DNA of 64,000 nucleotides, taken from the NCBI GenBank assembly GCA_937928045.1, contig CALFWO010000020.1, positions 118,692 to 182,691 of the forward strand, given 5' to 3'. Of this stretch, positions 53,592-61,727 are shown one piece after another (the first letter of the stretch is position 1; the number at the start of each line of letters is the position of its first letter). Position numbers and translations under genes: made by a program. Source of the DNA: an uncultured Saprospiraceae bacterium. GTDB taxonomy: Bacteria; Bacteroidota; Bacteroidia; Chitinophagales; Saprospiraceae. The notes below the pieces were generated by a model, which worked only from the letters and a program-made list of their open reading frames with translations, searched no databases and was not told the origin of the DNA.

Positions 53592-55106
53592 ATGAAGATT
53601 CTTAGTGTAGACCAGATTAGGAACCTAGATACCAAGACGATAGAATTGGCAGAAATGCGGTCATTAGATTTAATGGAAGCTGCGGGTCAATCTTTTGTTA
53701 ATTGGTTTGAACAGGTGTATAGTCCGGATGATGGCGTTGTAAATATCTTTGTCGGGCCTGGAAATAATGGTGGTGATGGATTGGTGATTGGAAGATTGCT
53801 TTCGAAAAAATTCTTCGAAATAAATATTTGGATTTGCCATTTAAAAGATAAATTCTCACAAGATTTTAAAGCAAATCAAGCAGCTTTGCCAGCAAGTGGG
53901 GAATTAGAAGTACGTTCAATCAAAGATGGAAATGTCTATCCCGTTTTTGAAGAACCTGGAATAATCATTGACGCGATATTAGGAACTGGAATAACAAAAC
54001 CAATTGAGGGGTATTGGGCTGGATTGATTGATCATCTGAATAAAGATTTGTCGGAGCGTGTCAGTGTAGATATACCCTCAGGAATGTTCGCTGATAGTGC
54101 AGGCTCGAAAACTATTTTCAGAGCTGATTGTACCTTCACTTTTGAAATTCCAAAATTTTCATTCTTGTTGCCTTCAAATATTCCTTACGTTGGAAAATTA
54201 GTATTCGGTCAAATTGGATTAAACCATCAAATATTACAGGAATCTTCAACTGACAAGTATCTTTTGACGCAGTATCAAATTGCATCAATTTTAAAGGATC
54301 GTCCGGAAACTGGGCATAAAGGTACTTTTGGTCATGTGTTACTCGCCATGGGTAGCTATGGAAAAATGGGAGCAGCTATTCTAGCCGCAAGAGCAAGTCT
54401 TAGAGTTGGGGCTGGATTGGTGACCACACATATTCCTAAGACCGGAAATGCTATCATGCAAATTGCTTTTCCAGAAGCAATGGTTTCGGTAGACAAAAAT
54501 GAATTGCTGATTTCTGAATTTCCTTCAGTTGAGAAATACGATGCGGTAGGTATTGGATGCGGAATTGGAACAGACGAACAAACAGAAAAAGCTTTAGTAG
54601 ATTTTCTAACTTCTTATAAGTTACCTGTCATTTTGGATGCTGATGCGCTGAATATAATTGGAAAACATGAAAAATATTTTTCATTAATACCAATGGGATC
54701 AATATTGACTCCTCACCCTAGAGAATTTGAAAGACTCTTTGGCAAATCAGAAAACGACTATGCAAGGATCGAATTATTACAACAAAAGGCTATTGAACTC
54801 AAAGTATTTATTTTATTGAAAGGATCGCGGTCCTGTTTGGCGACTCCAAACGGAAATTTATTTTTTAATTCAACAGGAAATTCTGGAATGGCTACGGCTG
54901 GATCAGGTGACGTACTTAGCGGTATCATCACTGGATTAGTAGCGCAAGGTTATAATGCACAAGAAGCCAGTCTTCTCGGGATGTATTTGCATGGAATGGC
55001 TGGAGATATTTCAGCGCAAGAAGGTGTCGGGGAAGAGGCTATGATCGCTTCGGATATTATTGACAATATTGGTGAGAGCTTCAAAGTTTTGAACAATGTT
55101 TTTTAA
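53592..55106 (+). CDS. nnr: Bifunctional NAD(P)H-hydrate epimerase / ADP-dependent dehydratase
   Basis: A 504-residue fusion enzyme that repairs hydrated NAD(P)H. The N-terminal YjeF_N epimerase domain (about 1-215) has FVGPGNNGGDGLVIGRLL; the C-terminal YjeF_C/carbohydrate-kinase-like dehydratase domain (about 225-504) has TGHKGTFGHVLLAMGS, DADALN, PHPREFERL and the GSGDVLSGIITGLVAQG motif of the ADP-binding site. Length fits the fused form seen in most bacteria. It is followed 30 bases later by the sirtuin gene. Confidence 0.95.
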   Translation: MKILSVDQIRNLDTKTIELAEMRSLDLMEAAGQSFVNWFEQVYSPDDGVVNIFVGPGNNGGDGLVIGRLLSKKFFEINIWICHLKDKFSQDFKANQAALPASGELEVRSIKDGNVYPVFEEPGIIIDAILGTGITKPIEGYWAGLIDHLNKDLSERVSVDIPSGMFADSAGSKTIFRADCTFTFEIPKFSFLLPSNIPYVGKLVFGQIGLNHQILQESSTDKYLLTQYQIASILKDRPETGHKGTFGHVLLAMGSYGKMGAAILAARASLRVGAGLVTTHIPKTGNAIMQIAFPEAMVSVDKNELLISEFPSVEKYDAVGIGCGIGTDEQTEKALVDFLTSYKLPVILDADALNIIGKHEKYFSLIPMGSILTPHPREFERLFGKSENDYARIELLQQKAIELKVFILLKGSRSCLATPNGNLFFNSTGNSGMATAGSGDVLSGIITGLVAQGYNAQEASLLGMYLHGMAGDISAQEGVGEEAMIASDIIDNIGESFKVLNNVF

Positions 55107-55136
55107 AATAATATTGAGATAAAAAATCAAAAGTGA

Positions 55137-55838
55137 ATGATGAAAAAGATTGTTGTTTTATCAGGTGCAGGTATGTCCGCTGAATCAGGAATTCAGACAT
55201 TTAGAGATGCAGATGGTTTATGGGAAGGCCATGATGTGATTGAAGTAGCAACGCCTGAAGGATTTCGAAAAGACCCCGCTTTGGTACTTGAGTTTTATAA
55301 TCAGCGCCGAAAACAATTAAAAACTGTCCGAGCCAACAATGGACATCTCGCACTTGTGGATTTAGAGAAAAAATTTGAGGTTACCGTCATCACTCAGAAT
55401 GTAGATGATCTCCATGAACGGGCCGGAAGCACAAAGGTCATTCATTTGCATGGGGAGTTGCGAAAAGTTAGGAGCACAAAAAATCCAAGTTCAATTAAAT
55501 ACTGGGAAGAGGATTGCAATGTAGGAGATCTTTGTGAAAATGGTCATCAGCTTAGACCTCACATTGTCTGGTTCGGGGAGGCAGTTCCTAAAATGGAGGA
55601 GGCGACTTATTATACCGCTGAGGCGGATATCATTATTATTATTGGAACAAGTATGCAGGTATATCCTGCCGCAGGCCTAGTTGGTCTCGCAAAAAATAAT
55701 GTACCAATTTACTACATTGATCCTAATCCTAAAACGAATTATGAATTAGAACAAGCTGGAAACTTAACGGTAATTCCTCAGAAGGCCGGGATTGGAGTTC
55801 GTGAGTTGGTTAATGAATTAATGCAAAAGAAGTACTAA
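55137..55838 (+). CDS. cobB: Sir2 family NAD-dependent deacylase
   Basis: A 233-residue sirtuin. GAGMSAESGIQTFRD (10-24), TQNVDDLHERAG (86-97) and the catalytic histidine H105 in HLHGEL are present. Y54 and R57 (FYNQRRK) form the YxxR pair of class III sirtuins, which favour succinyl-, malonyl- or glutaryl-lysine. The zinc-site cysteines are reduced to the EDCNVGDLCENG segment, so the usual Cys4 site is not intact. It is next to the NAD(P)HX-repair gene, a pairing that fits NAD metabolism, and its stop overlaps the next, convergent gene. Confidence 0.93.
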   Translation: MMKKIVVLSGAGMSAESGIQTFRDADGLWEGHDVIEVATPEGFRKDPALVLEFYNQRRKQLKTVRANNGHLALVDLEKKFEVTVITQNVDDLHERAGSTKVIHLHGELRKVRSTKNPSSIKYWEEDCNVGDLCENGHQLRPHIVWFGEAVPKMEEATYYTAEADIIIIIGTSMQVYPAAGLVGLAKNNVPIYYIDPNPKTNYELEQAGNLTVIPQKAGIGVRELVNELMQKKY

Positions 55839-56431
55839 TTCAATAATTCAAAATTTTGGACTTCCTCGTCGCTTAGATAGTAAGTATCCGTTGAATTAGC
55901 CGCATTTAAAGAAAAGAAATAAAAAGCATCAGCGATATCTTCAGACCACCCCATGTCCTTCAAAAAAGTAAGAAATTCTTCATGGGCCATGTCATCTTCG
56001 GAAAGTGAGTTGGCTTCTGTTCCATCCACTGTTTGCCATGAACTTACGCCAATTTTACCACCGTCTACCCTACTCCTTTCTACACCACCAAGAAAGACAT
56101 AGGTTCCTAGTTGGCTTATTTCGCCGGACTCATTTATAGCAGTGCGAATATTTTTTGAACGAATTATATTAGCCATTGAAAAGGCCGCAGATGTTGAGGA
56201 AAAACCTTTTGCATTTTCGAATCTAATTTCTTCCACAGTTTCATAGAGATTAATCATTTCTTGAAGATCCATTTGAGACATTTCGTCGATCGTTCCGTTA
56301 AAGGAAGCAATTTTACGATCTGTATCTAGGGTGAAATCTCCAAAAGTAGCTTCAAATTCCTGAAAGGAATCAGTACAGGAGTGTGAAACTCCAATAAGAA
56401 ACAATAGAAGTAAAGATAACCTTGTGCTCAT
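55835..56431 (-). CDS. Lipoprotein, unknown function
   Basis: I place the start at 56431, giving a 198-residue lipoprotein with lipobox SHSC; a longer frame from 56464 would include its own -7 element. No family is recognised. Its acidic N-terminal EFEATFGDFTLDTDRK and the SRVDGGKIGVSSWQTVDG and EEFLTFLKDMGWSEDIADAF pieces resemble the catalytic-fold region of ClpP/crotonase-like proteins, notably alpha/beta periplasmic-protein homologues, but this is weak. It overlaps the sirtuin stop by four bases on the other strand. Confidence 0.7.
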   Translation of the reverse strand: MSTRLSLLLLFLIGVSHSCTDSFQEFEATFGDFTLDTDRKIASFNGTIDEMSQMDLQEMINLYETVEEIRFENAKGFSSTSAAFSMANIIRSKNIRTAINESGEISQLGTYVFLGGVERSRVDGGKIGVSSWQTVDGTEANSLSEDDMAHEEFLTFLKDMGWSEDIADAFYFFSLNAANSTDTYYLSDEEVQNFELLN

Positions 56432-56461
56432 AGTTTTAATGTCTCTGTCAATAATACCTCG

Positions 56462-56469
56462 CAAAAGTA
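56462..56469 (-). promoter_or_regulatory. -7 promoter element for the 55835-56431 gene
   Basis: On the minus strand TACTTTTG matches TANNTTTG and lies 30 bases before the chosen ATG at 56431, which argues against the longer start. Confidence 0.5.
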
Positions 56470-56543
56470 GGAAAATATTGCTGATTGATTAAAATTAAGG
56501 TCAAAGTCTGAAAAAACTGGCCTTATACGCAAAAAAACTGCTT

Positions 56544-57101
56544 CTAAAAATGAAAACCCAGTTTGATTTGACCGATATTAATGAATTCAATTGAAGTATT
56601 TGTAGAATTGACTTCTGGGTTGAAACTGTCTTTGTCTATCACTTCGTTTCGGAATACGGCTAAAGACGGTTCGGTGGAAATCGAAAAATGCTTTCCAAAA
56701 TTATACATGATACCAAGAAATGGAAGGATTCCAATTTTGGTAGTTGTTCTTTTGGCACTTTTGGCTTCAATTCTTCCAAAATTCAAATCAGCTCCGACGT
56801 AATAAGTCCACTTTTTACTTGTTTTAAAAATTTTATCTACACCAAGCCTAGCAGAAAAATCTGTAATGGCATCTTCACCAGTACTTAAATCGATGCTGCT
56901 GGCCATTCTAAAATGAAAAGAACTATCCGCCACTGCCACTCGATAAGTGATATCGAGATTATTTACTTGCTCGTTGAATAATACCAAAAATTTAGACGCA
57001 TTGATAGCAATCTGATGCTTTGTAAACTCAACTTGAGAAATTACAATGGTATTGCCCATGAAGAGCAATACCATTGTTACAATTATATTTTTTTTATTCA
57101 T
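56544..57101 (-). CDS. Small outer-membrane beta-barrel protein
   Basis: A 185-residue exported protein with a signal peptide (1-22, TIVISQ). Barrel-like alternation is clear (HQIAINASKFLVLFNEQVN, WTYYVGADLNFGRIEAK, ILPFLGIMYNFGKHFSISTEP, IGQIKLGFHF at the end). It resembles the 49909 and 50535 barrels in size and strand layout but sequence identity is low by eye. It starts on the last base of the upstream lipoprotein's stop codon, so the two are expressed together. Confidence 0.75.
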   Translation of the reverse strand: MNKKNIIVTMVLLFMGNTIVISQVEFTKHQIAINASKFLVLFNEQVNNLDITYRVAVADSSFHFRMASSIDLSTGEDAITDFSARLGVDKIFKTSKKWTYYVGADLNFGRIEAKSAKRTTTKIGILPFLGIMYNFGKHFSISTEPSLAVFRNEVIDKDSFNPEVNSTNTSIEFINIGQIKLGFHF

Positions 57102-58237
57102 TATCCGAAAAATTCATTCCAGACTGCCTCAACATCTTCCCAAAATCCTTCATAGAAAATAATTGAATCTTCTGAGGTTCCGTCTTTGTAGAAAATTATG
57201 AATGTTTCATCATCTTGATTCACTTCTAAGTCAGCAATTTTCAAGTCTTCAAAGAAAACGGTTAAGTCCAAAAGGTCATTTACTTGCTGATCAGTAGGAT
57301 CATCAATTGCAATTAAGGAAGCCAAATCTCCAAGAGTTCGAATGGATAATTCTCCAATGTCAAATCTTACAGTTGCATCCTCTAAGCTATTTTCAGAAAG
57401 GTTCTCGAAATCATCATCTTTCAAATTCATTTCTGCATTGATTCCAACATCACAAATATTATCATCTGAGAAAGTCATGCTCATCTCATAGGATGTAGTC
57501 GAATTTCTCTTAACATTAATATCCATCTCCATTGGATCCATGAAAAATTGAGCTGAAACTTCAACTGGTAATTGATAGTTAGCATTATCTGCATACACCA
57601 CATCAGAAATTGAAACTTCAAAAGCTTTGGTTCCATCTACATTTATGTATCCGTGCATAGCAGTTGGCAATGAGATTGATTCACCATCAATTACAACTTG
57701 CTTGTCTGTATACAAATCAACACCAATCTCTACGTTTTTTGTTGTTGCTGATGGTGATCCTGGGAATTTAAATACGATAATATCATCAAGATTCGATTCT
57801 TTTAACCAAGAATTATCAGCTGAATTATAGCTGTAAGTTCCTTCGTGGTAGTTTAGGTCTAGACGGCTGTTGTCTTCAATGTGATCAAAATCAAAAACAT
57901 ACTCTAAATCGCCAGTTAGTCCTTCAATCCAATCCTCATTCAAAGCATCACCATCTGATAAATTCAAAAAGTCTTTGAAAAAGACAGTAACCGCACGAGA
58001 GCTTTTAAGGTCTGTCGCACATTGTAACATGTCATCAAAAGACATTTGAATGTTTGCTTTGTCTTCTTCAACTGTGGTTACACATGGTTCACAGACTCCA
58101 CCACAGTCAATTCCAGTTTCTGAACCATTCTGTATGCCATCTGTACACGTCACGGCGGGAGTATCATCATCATTTGAACAGCTGGTAATAAATAAACCAG
58201 TCGTTAGTAATGCGAGAATAAATAGGTAATTTTTCAT
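57101..58237 (-). CDS. Lipoprotein with C-rich DG/NG motif, partner of a barrel
   Basis: A 378-residue lipoprotein (lipobox ITSC, Cys20) with the cysteine-rich motif CTDGIQNGSETGIDCGGVC (C31 to C49, then a further C52) common at the start of Bacteroidota surface lipoproteins. The rest is mostly beta with acidic patches and ends YEGFWEDVEAVWNEFFG; no catalytic family is recognised. Expression with a barrel (one-base overlap) suggests a surface complex. Its leader is long: a consensus -7 lies 139 bases upstream. Confidence 0.8.
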   Translation of the reverse strand: MKNYLFILALLTTGLFITSCSNDDDTPAVTCTDGIQNGSETGIDCGGVCEPCVTTVEEDKANIQMSFDDMLQCATDLKSSRAVTVFFKDFLNLSDGDALNEDWIEGLTGDLEYVFDFDHIEDNSRLDLNYHEGTYSYNSADNSWLKESNLDDIIVFKFPGSPSATTKNVEIGVDLYTDKQVVIDGESISLPTAMHGYINVDGTKAFEVSISDVVYADNANYQLPVEVSAQFFMDPMEMDINVKRNSTTSYEMSMTFSDDNICDVGINAEMNLKDDDFENLSENSLEDATVRFDIGELSIRTLGDLASLIAIDDPTDQQVNDLLDLTVFFEDLKIADLEVNQDDETFIIFYKDGTSEDSIIFYEGFWEDVEAVWNEFFG

Positions 58238-58375
58238 AAGGTTTTTAATTAGTTTTCAGTAAAATTATTACGTGTTTGAATTCTTTTGTAAGGTTATTGA
58301 ACTTCCGGTCGATTTGATATGACCAATGGTTTTTTCAATCTAATAAGTACTCGTTTCCTGGTTATAAGTTGCGTG

Positions 58376-58405
58376 CAAAGCTACATTACTTATGAGGAAA
58401 GGAAA
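58376..58405 (-). promoter_or_regulatory. Promoter of the lipoprotein / barrel pair
   Basis: On the minus strand TAGCTTTG (58376-58383) matches TANNTTTG; TTTC, near the -33 consensus TTTG, lies 18 bases further upstream. This implies an about 130-base leader before the ATG at 58237. Confidence 0.5.
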
Positions 58406-58469
58406 CGCAGAATCCTTATTTTTAAAATAATATTATGAAAATTAACGATTTGATAACCTAACTCTTTGG

Positions 58470-59135
58470 CTATATGGCACTTGGATGATCATGACTGTGC
58501 AATGAAATATGCAAATGATCTGCGGTTCCAATATGTCGAAGTGTATTAAATCCCATCAACTTGAAATAAAAGTTCAGTATGTTATTTCTAAGTTCACTTC
58601 GACCATTTGTTCTAATATCAAAAGCATGGGAATATCCATTTTTCTGCTGATAATGCAAAGATCTTTTGATGGTCTTAAGTCCCATTTTCTTATAATCTTC
58701 TGGATTTCGACTTCCATCGGTCATTATTAAATCTTTGTCCATCCAAACCAAGGTACTGACTCCTAGTCTCAAGATAGGATGTAGGTTTGTATACTCACTT
58801 TGGACATCGGCTCCTTTCGCATTTCTACTAGAGAGAAATAAGGCTCCATGAAAGCAATAACCTAAAACGAGGATTAAGGCAATCATTGAACGTCGTTTTA
58901 GAGCTCCCTTGGAATTCATTTTTCCAGTTATTTTTCCATGCAATAGACTAAGATATATTATCAATATCAAAACTGCAGCAAATGCGCCACCCATTAATGC
59001 AGGCCAAGGGAACCATTCATAATTGGTATGCAGAAATACAGACCCTCGAATAAGGATGACAAATGGCAAGGCTAGTAGCAATGGAATTTTGATTATTTGA
59101 TAGATAAAGTAAGCCATAATCTGAAGGTAAGTCAT
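58470..59135 (-). CDS. Membrane protein with M15-like peptidase domain
   Basis: A 221-residue protein with three hydrophobic N-terminal segments (about 10-32, 45-68, 84-105) and a soluble part (about 110-221) that looks like a divergent peptidase M15 (VanY/DD-carboxypeptidase-like) domain: SLHYQQKNGYSHAFDIR, comparable to the SxHxxGxAxD zinc motif with a five-residue insertion, and a later ADHLHISL. If active it would trim peptidoglycan peptides. The assignment is inferred. It ends about 230 bases after the lipoprotein gene's promoter region. Confidence 0.6.
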   Translation of the reverse strand: MTYLQIMAYFIYQIIKIPLLLALPFVILIRGSVFLHTNYEWFPWPALMGGAFAAVLILIIYLSLLHGKITGKMNSKGALKRRSMIALILVLGYCFHGALFLSSRNAKGADVQSEYTNLHPILRLGVSTLVWMDKDLIMTDGSRNPEDYKKMGLKTIKRSLHYQQKNGYSHAFDIRTNGRSELRNNILNFYFKLMGFNTLRHIGTADHLHISLHSHDHPSAI

Positions 59136-59326
59136 TTGGTCCTTTCAATAGAAATTTATCGATGGAATTATTTCATACTCAGACCAAAAAGACTATTTCT
59201 GATTCAATTGGTTTTTGTTCGATCTTTTCTGCGTAGAAAATGACAATACTCCAGAAAGATTGTGACATTAGAATTGTTTTTCGTCCTAAGATGGAGTTCG
59301 ATTAATAATATCAAAAAACAAATTAC

Positions 59327-59806
59327 ATGGCCAACGGCAAAATTTTCAAGATGATCTTAAACACGATCAATGAAGTTCAACAAAAAAACGCAGCTAATCC
59401 GAATGAAGCGACCGCTGATAAATCAGTATTCGACTTGATGAGAAACGGTTTGCAAAAATTGGATCAAAAAAATCTTGAAAAGAGAAAGTCAAGAGGAAAA
59501 TCTCCGGTTAGTATTTTGGATATGATCAAAAAGGAAATTAATGGAGCTAAAAGAGAAAACAAAAAAGATCCTAATGTTGCCACAGCGCCAGGTTCAGTTT
59601 TTTCTAATATTTTAAAAAAGATTGAAGCCGGGCCTCAACGTCAAGCTAGCACGGGAATCAGAAAAATTGCACAAGATTACAATTTGGATGTAAGTAGATT
59701 ACCAAAAGATGTGATTCAACAAGTTCAAGGAAAATATCAACAAGATCGCCAAGCATTTGACAAGCAATATGCTCAAGCGATGCACGATCTAATTAAGAAA
59801 TACTAA
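59327..59806 (+). CDS. Small helical protein with internal duplication, unknown function
   Basis: A 159-residue, lysine-rich, probably cytoplasmic helical protein. Residues 6-44 and 63-101 align without gaps at an offset of 57, including the core PNxATAxxSVF (25-35 and 82-92), so it arose by tandem duplication. The C-terminal third (about 105-159, rich in Gln and Lys) differs. Bordered by a strong terminator after the stop, so it is a stand-alone transcript. No family is recognised. Confidence 0.72.
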   Translation: MANGKIFKMILNTINEVQQKNAANPNEATADKSVFDLMRNGLQKLDQKNLEKRKSRGKSPVSILDMIKKEINGAKRENKKDPNVATAPGSVFSNILKKIEAGPQRQASTGIRKIAQDYNLDVSRLPKDVIQQVQGKYQQDRQAFDKQYAQAMHDLIKKY

Positions 59807-59825
59807 GTGATTTATGTATAATTTG

Positions 59826-59858
59826 AATGGCCCTATCTGAGAAGATAGGGCCATTTTT
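59826..59858 (+). terminator. Intrinsic terminator
   Basis: A perfect 13-bp stem (59826-59838 with 59843-59855), GAGA tetraloop-size loop and a T-rich tail, 20 bases after the stop of the duplicated protein. Confidence 0.93.
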
Positions 59859-59917
59859 ATTTTAATTAACTCAAACTTTTTTAAATTAAATTTCTAGAAA
59901 AAGCAGTCGACTTAGAA

Positions 59918-61510
59918 TTACTCTTTTAGGATTTTAATAGTTTGGATTTGATTTTCGAATTGTAATTGTAGAAAATATACTCCTGGCAATTGATTACCAA
60001 GTGATATTGAATACTGTTCGTTAAAAGTACCATTCACTAGCTCATAACCTATAGAATTGAACAATCGATAATGAGTTTGACCTTTATCAATTGTCTTAAG
60101 ATGCAATAAGTCTTTGGTAGGGTTAGGAAAAAACGTTGTTCGACTTGGTATTTCTGAAGTGGAACTAAAAGTGAGGTCTACTTTTACCACGATTGTATTC
60201 CTGTCTAATTCTAAATCTGGAAAGTCAGCATTATTCATTTTACAGTAGTAAGATCCGTTGGCTGAAAAGTCTTGAATATCTAAAACGAAAGTTCTTTCCA
60301 TTGCTCCATCTATGGGCTGATTACTTTTATACCATTGATAAGTAGTCATCGGATGAGCATCCCCAGCTTCAAATGTCAAAACTGTGGGTTCATCAATCTG
60401 AAAAGTATCAATTGTTAATAGTTTTTCTTGGCTTTCGTAGTCCACAGGAATATCTGAATCAATAACTACGTATTCTTTAATAGGATCAAGACTTTCAAAA
60501 GTGAAAAGATTACTTTTCATATTAAAGGTGTTCAAAACTAATCCATCTGTAAATGGTGTAATACTTGAATAGTCATTTCCTTGCAAGATTACCCGACTAA
60601 ACGCCCTAATTTTATCAGCTGGAAATTCTCCAGAAAATTTGTTAAACCCCACATTCAAATATAGATCACTTGGCGAGTCCTCGGCATTAAAAAGCAGAGA
60701 GACATCTCCAGTCAATTCATTATTGGTAAGAAACATTCCTGAATAAAAGTCATGGTTCTTGAAATTTAAATCTTCGGGTAATGGACCTGTAAGATTGCAT
60801 CTATTGCATGAAAATCGATCCAGATTTTGATTGTCATCTACCCAACTAGGAAAAGGCGCTGGATCCCAATCATTATTATCTAGGTCTATTTTAATTAGAT
60901 TTGGAAACGTGCTTAGAATGTCAAAATTCCCGGTCAATTCATTACCATCTAAAGTTAGATTTGGTAATGGATTATTCATCCAACTGTTTGGAATGGGACC
61001 GGTTAATTTGTTGCCTTGAAAACTTAACAAAGTTAGATCATCTCCAATATCAGGAAGTGTGCCGGTCAGATTGTTAAAGGCAAAAACCAGTGTTTGAAGA
61101 TTTTCAAAGTTGGTCCAAACATTAGGTATTTCACCACCTATTCCAGTATTATTTAATACAAACCTTTTCAAATCGGCAAGCTCTGTTATGTTTTCAGGAA
61201 TTTCACCTGATATGGTTGCTTGTCGAATTTCAAAAGTGCTTAGTTTATCTAAATCCAATATTTCGGTAGGAAATTCTCCAACTGCATTTTGCTGAATTAT
61301 TTCCAGTGTAACAACTCTGTCGTTTTGAAGATTAACACCTTTCCAATCGTCGAGCGGCGTATCTGTCAGCCAGTTTTCCGGGTTTGTCCAGTTTTCCCCA
61401 TCTAAATTTTGATAAATATCAACTAATATTAAGGAATCAGCTTCACGCGTTTGCGCGTTAAGCATTGTCATGGTTGTCAGGAATAATAATGTTGTAAACA
61501 GTTGATTCAT
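59918..61510 (-). CDS. T9SS-sorted leucine-rich-repeat protein
   Basis: A 530-residue exported protein with a signal peptide (1-19, LNAQ), an LRR N-terminal cap (DGENWTNPENWLTDTPL, typical of plant-like or bacterial LRR), about ten leucine-rich repeats (about 60-330; LQTLVFAFNNLTGTLP and LTLLSFQGNKLTGPIP), one immunoglobulin-like domain (about 370-445; TYQWYKSNQPIDGA) and a type A T9SS sorting domain in the last 80 residues (FFPNPTKDLLHLKTIDK). Likely a surface protein binding other proteins or glycans. Its promoter lies in a 217-base gap that also contains the terminator of the reductase gene. Confidence 0.9.
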   Translation of the reverse strand: MNQLFTTLLFLTTMTMLNAQTREADSLILVDIYQNLDGENWTNPENWLTDTPLDDWKGVNLQNDRVVTLEIIQQNAVGEFPTEILDLDKLSTFEIRQATISGEIPENITELADLKRFVLNNTGIGGEIPNVWTNFENLQTLVFAFNNLTGTLPDIGDDLTLLSFQGNKLTGPIPNSWMNNPLPNLTLDGNELTGNFDILSTFPNLIKIDLDNNDWDPAPFPSWVDDNQNLDRFSCNRCNLTGPLPEDLNFKNHDFYSGMFLTNNELTGDVSLLFNAEDSPSDLYLNVGFNKFSGEFPADKIRAFSRVILQGNDYSSITPFTDGLVLNTFNMKSNLFTFESLDPIKEYVVIDSDIPVDYESQEKLLTIDTFQIDEPTVLTFEAGDAHPMTTYQWYKSNQPIDGAMERTFVLDIQDFSANGSYYCKMNNADFPDLELDRNTIVVKVDLTFSSTSEIPSRTTFFPNPTKDLLHLKTIDKGQTHYRLFNSIGYELVNGTFNEQYSISLGNQLPGVYFLQLQFENQIQTIKILKE

Positions 61511-61596
61511 AAGTTAATATTTATTTGATGGTACAAATCAAGACTATTTCCACCAAGCAGAATACACCCGAATGGGTGAAATATTAATTATGAAAT

Positions 61597-61628
61597 AAAA
61601 AAGGTGGACTTCCAAACGGAAATCCACC
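61597..61628 (-). terminator. Intrinsic terminator of the ribonucleotide reductase gene
   Basis: On the minus strand an 11-bp stem with one G-T pair (61603-61613 with 61618-61628), a GTTT loop and six T residues, 100 bases after the reductase stop. Confidence 0.88.
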
Positions 61629-61727
61629 ACACGCGTATGTTACGCGGAGAGTGCTGTCTCTTTATTCGATAAGATCAAACAGAAGAATTGATCATTTTGG
61701 AATTAATTACTTCTGAATTTATTGATC

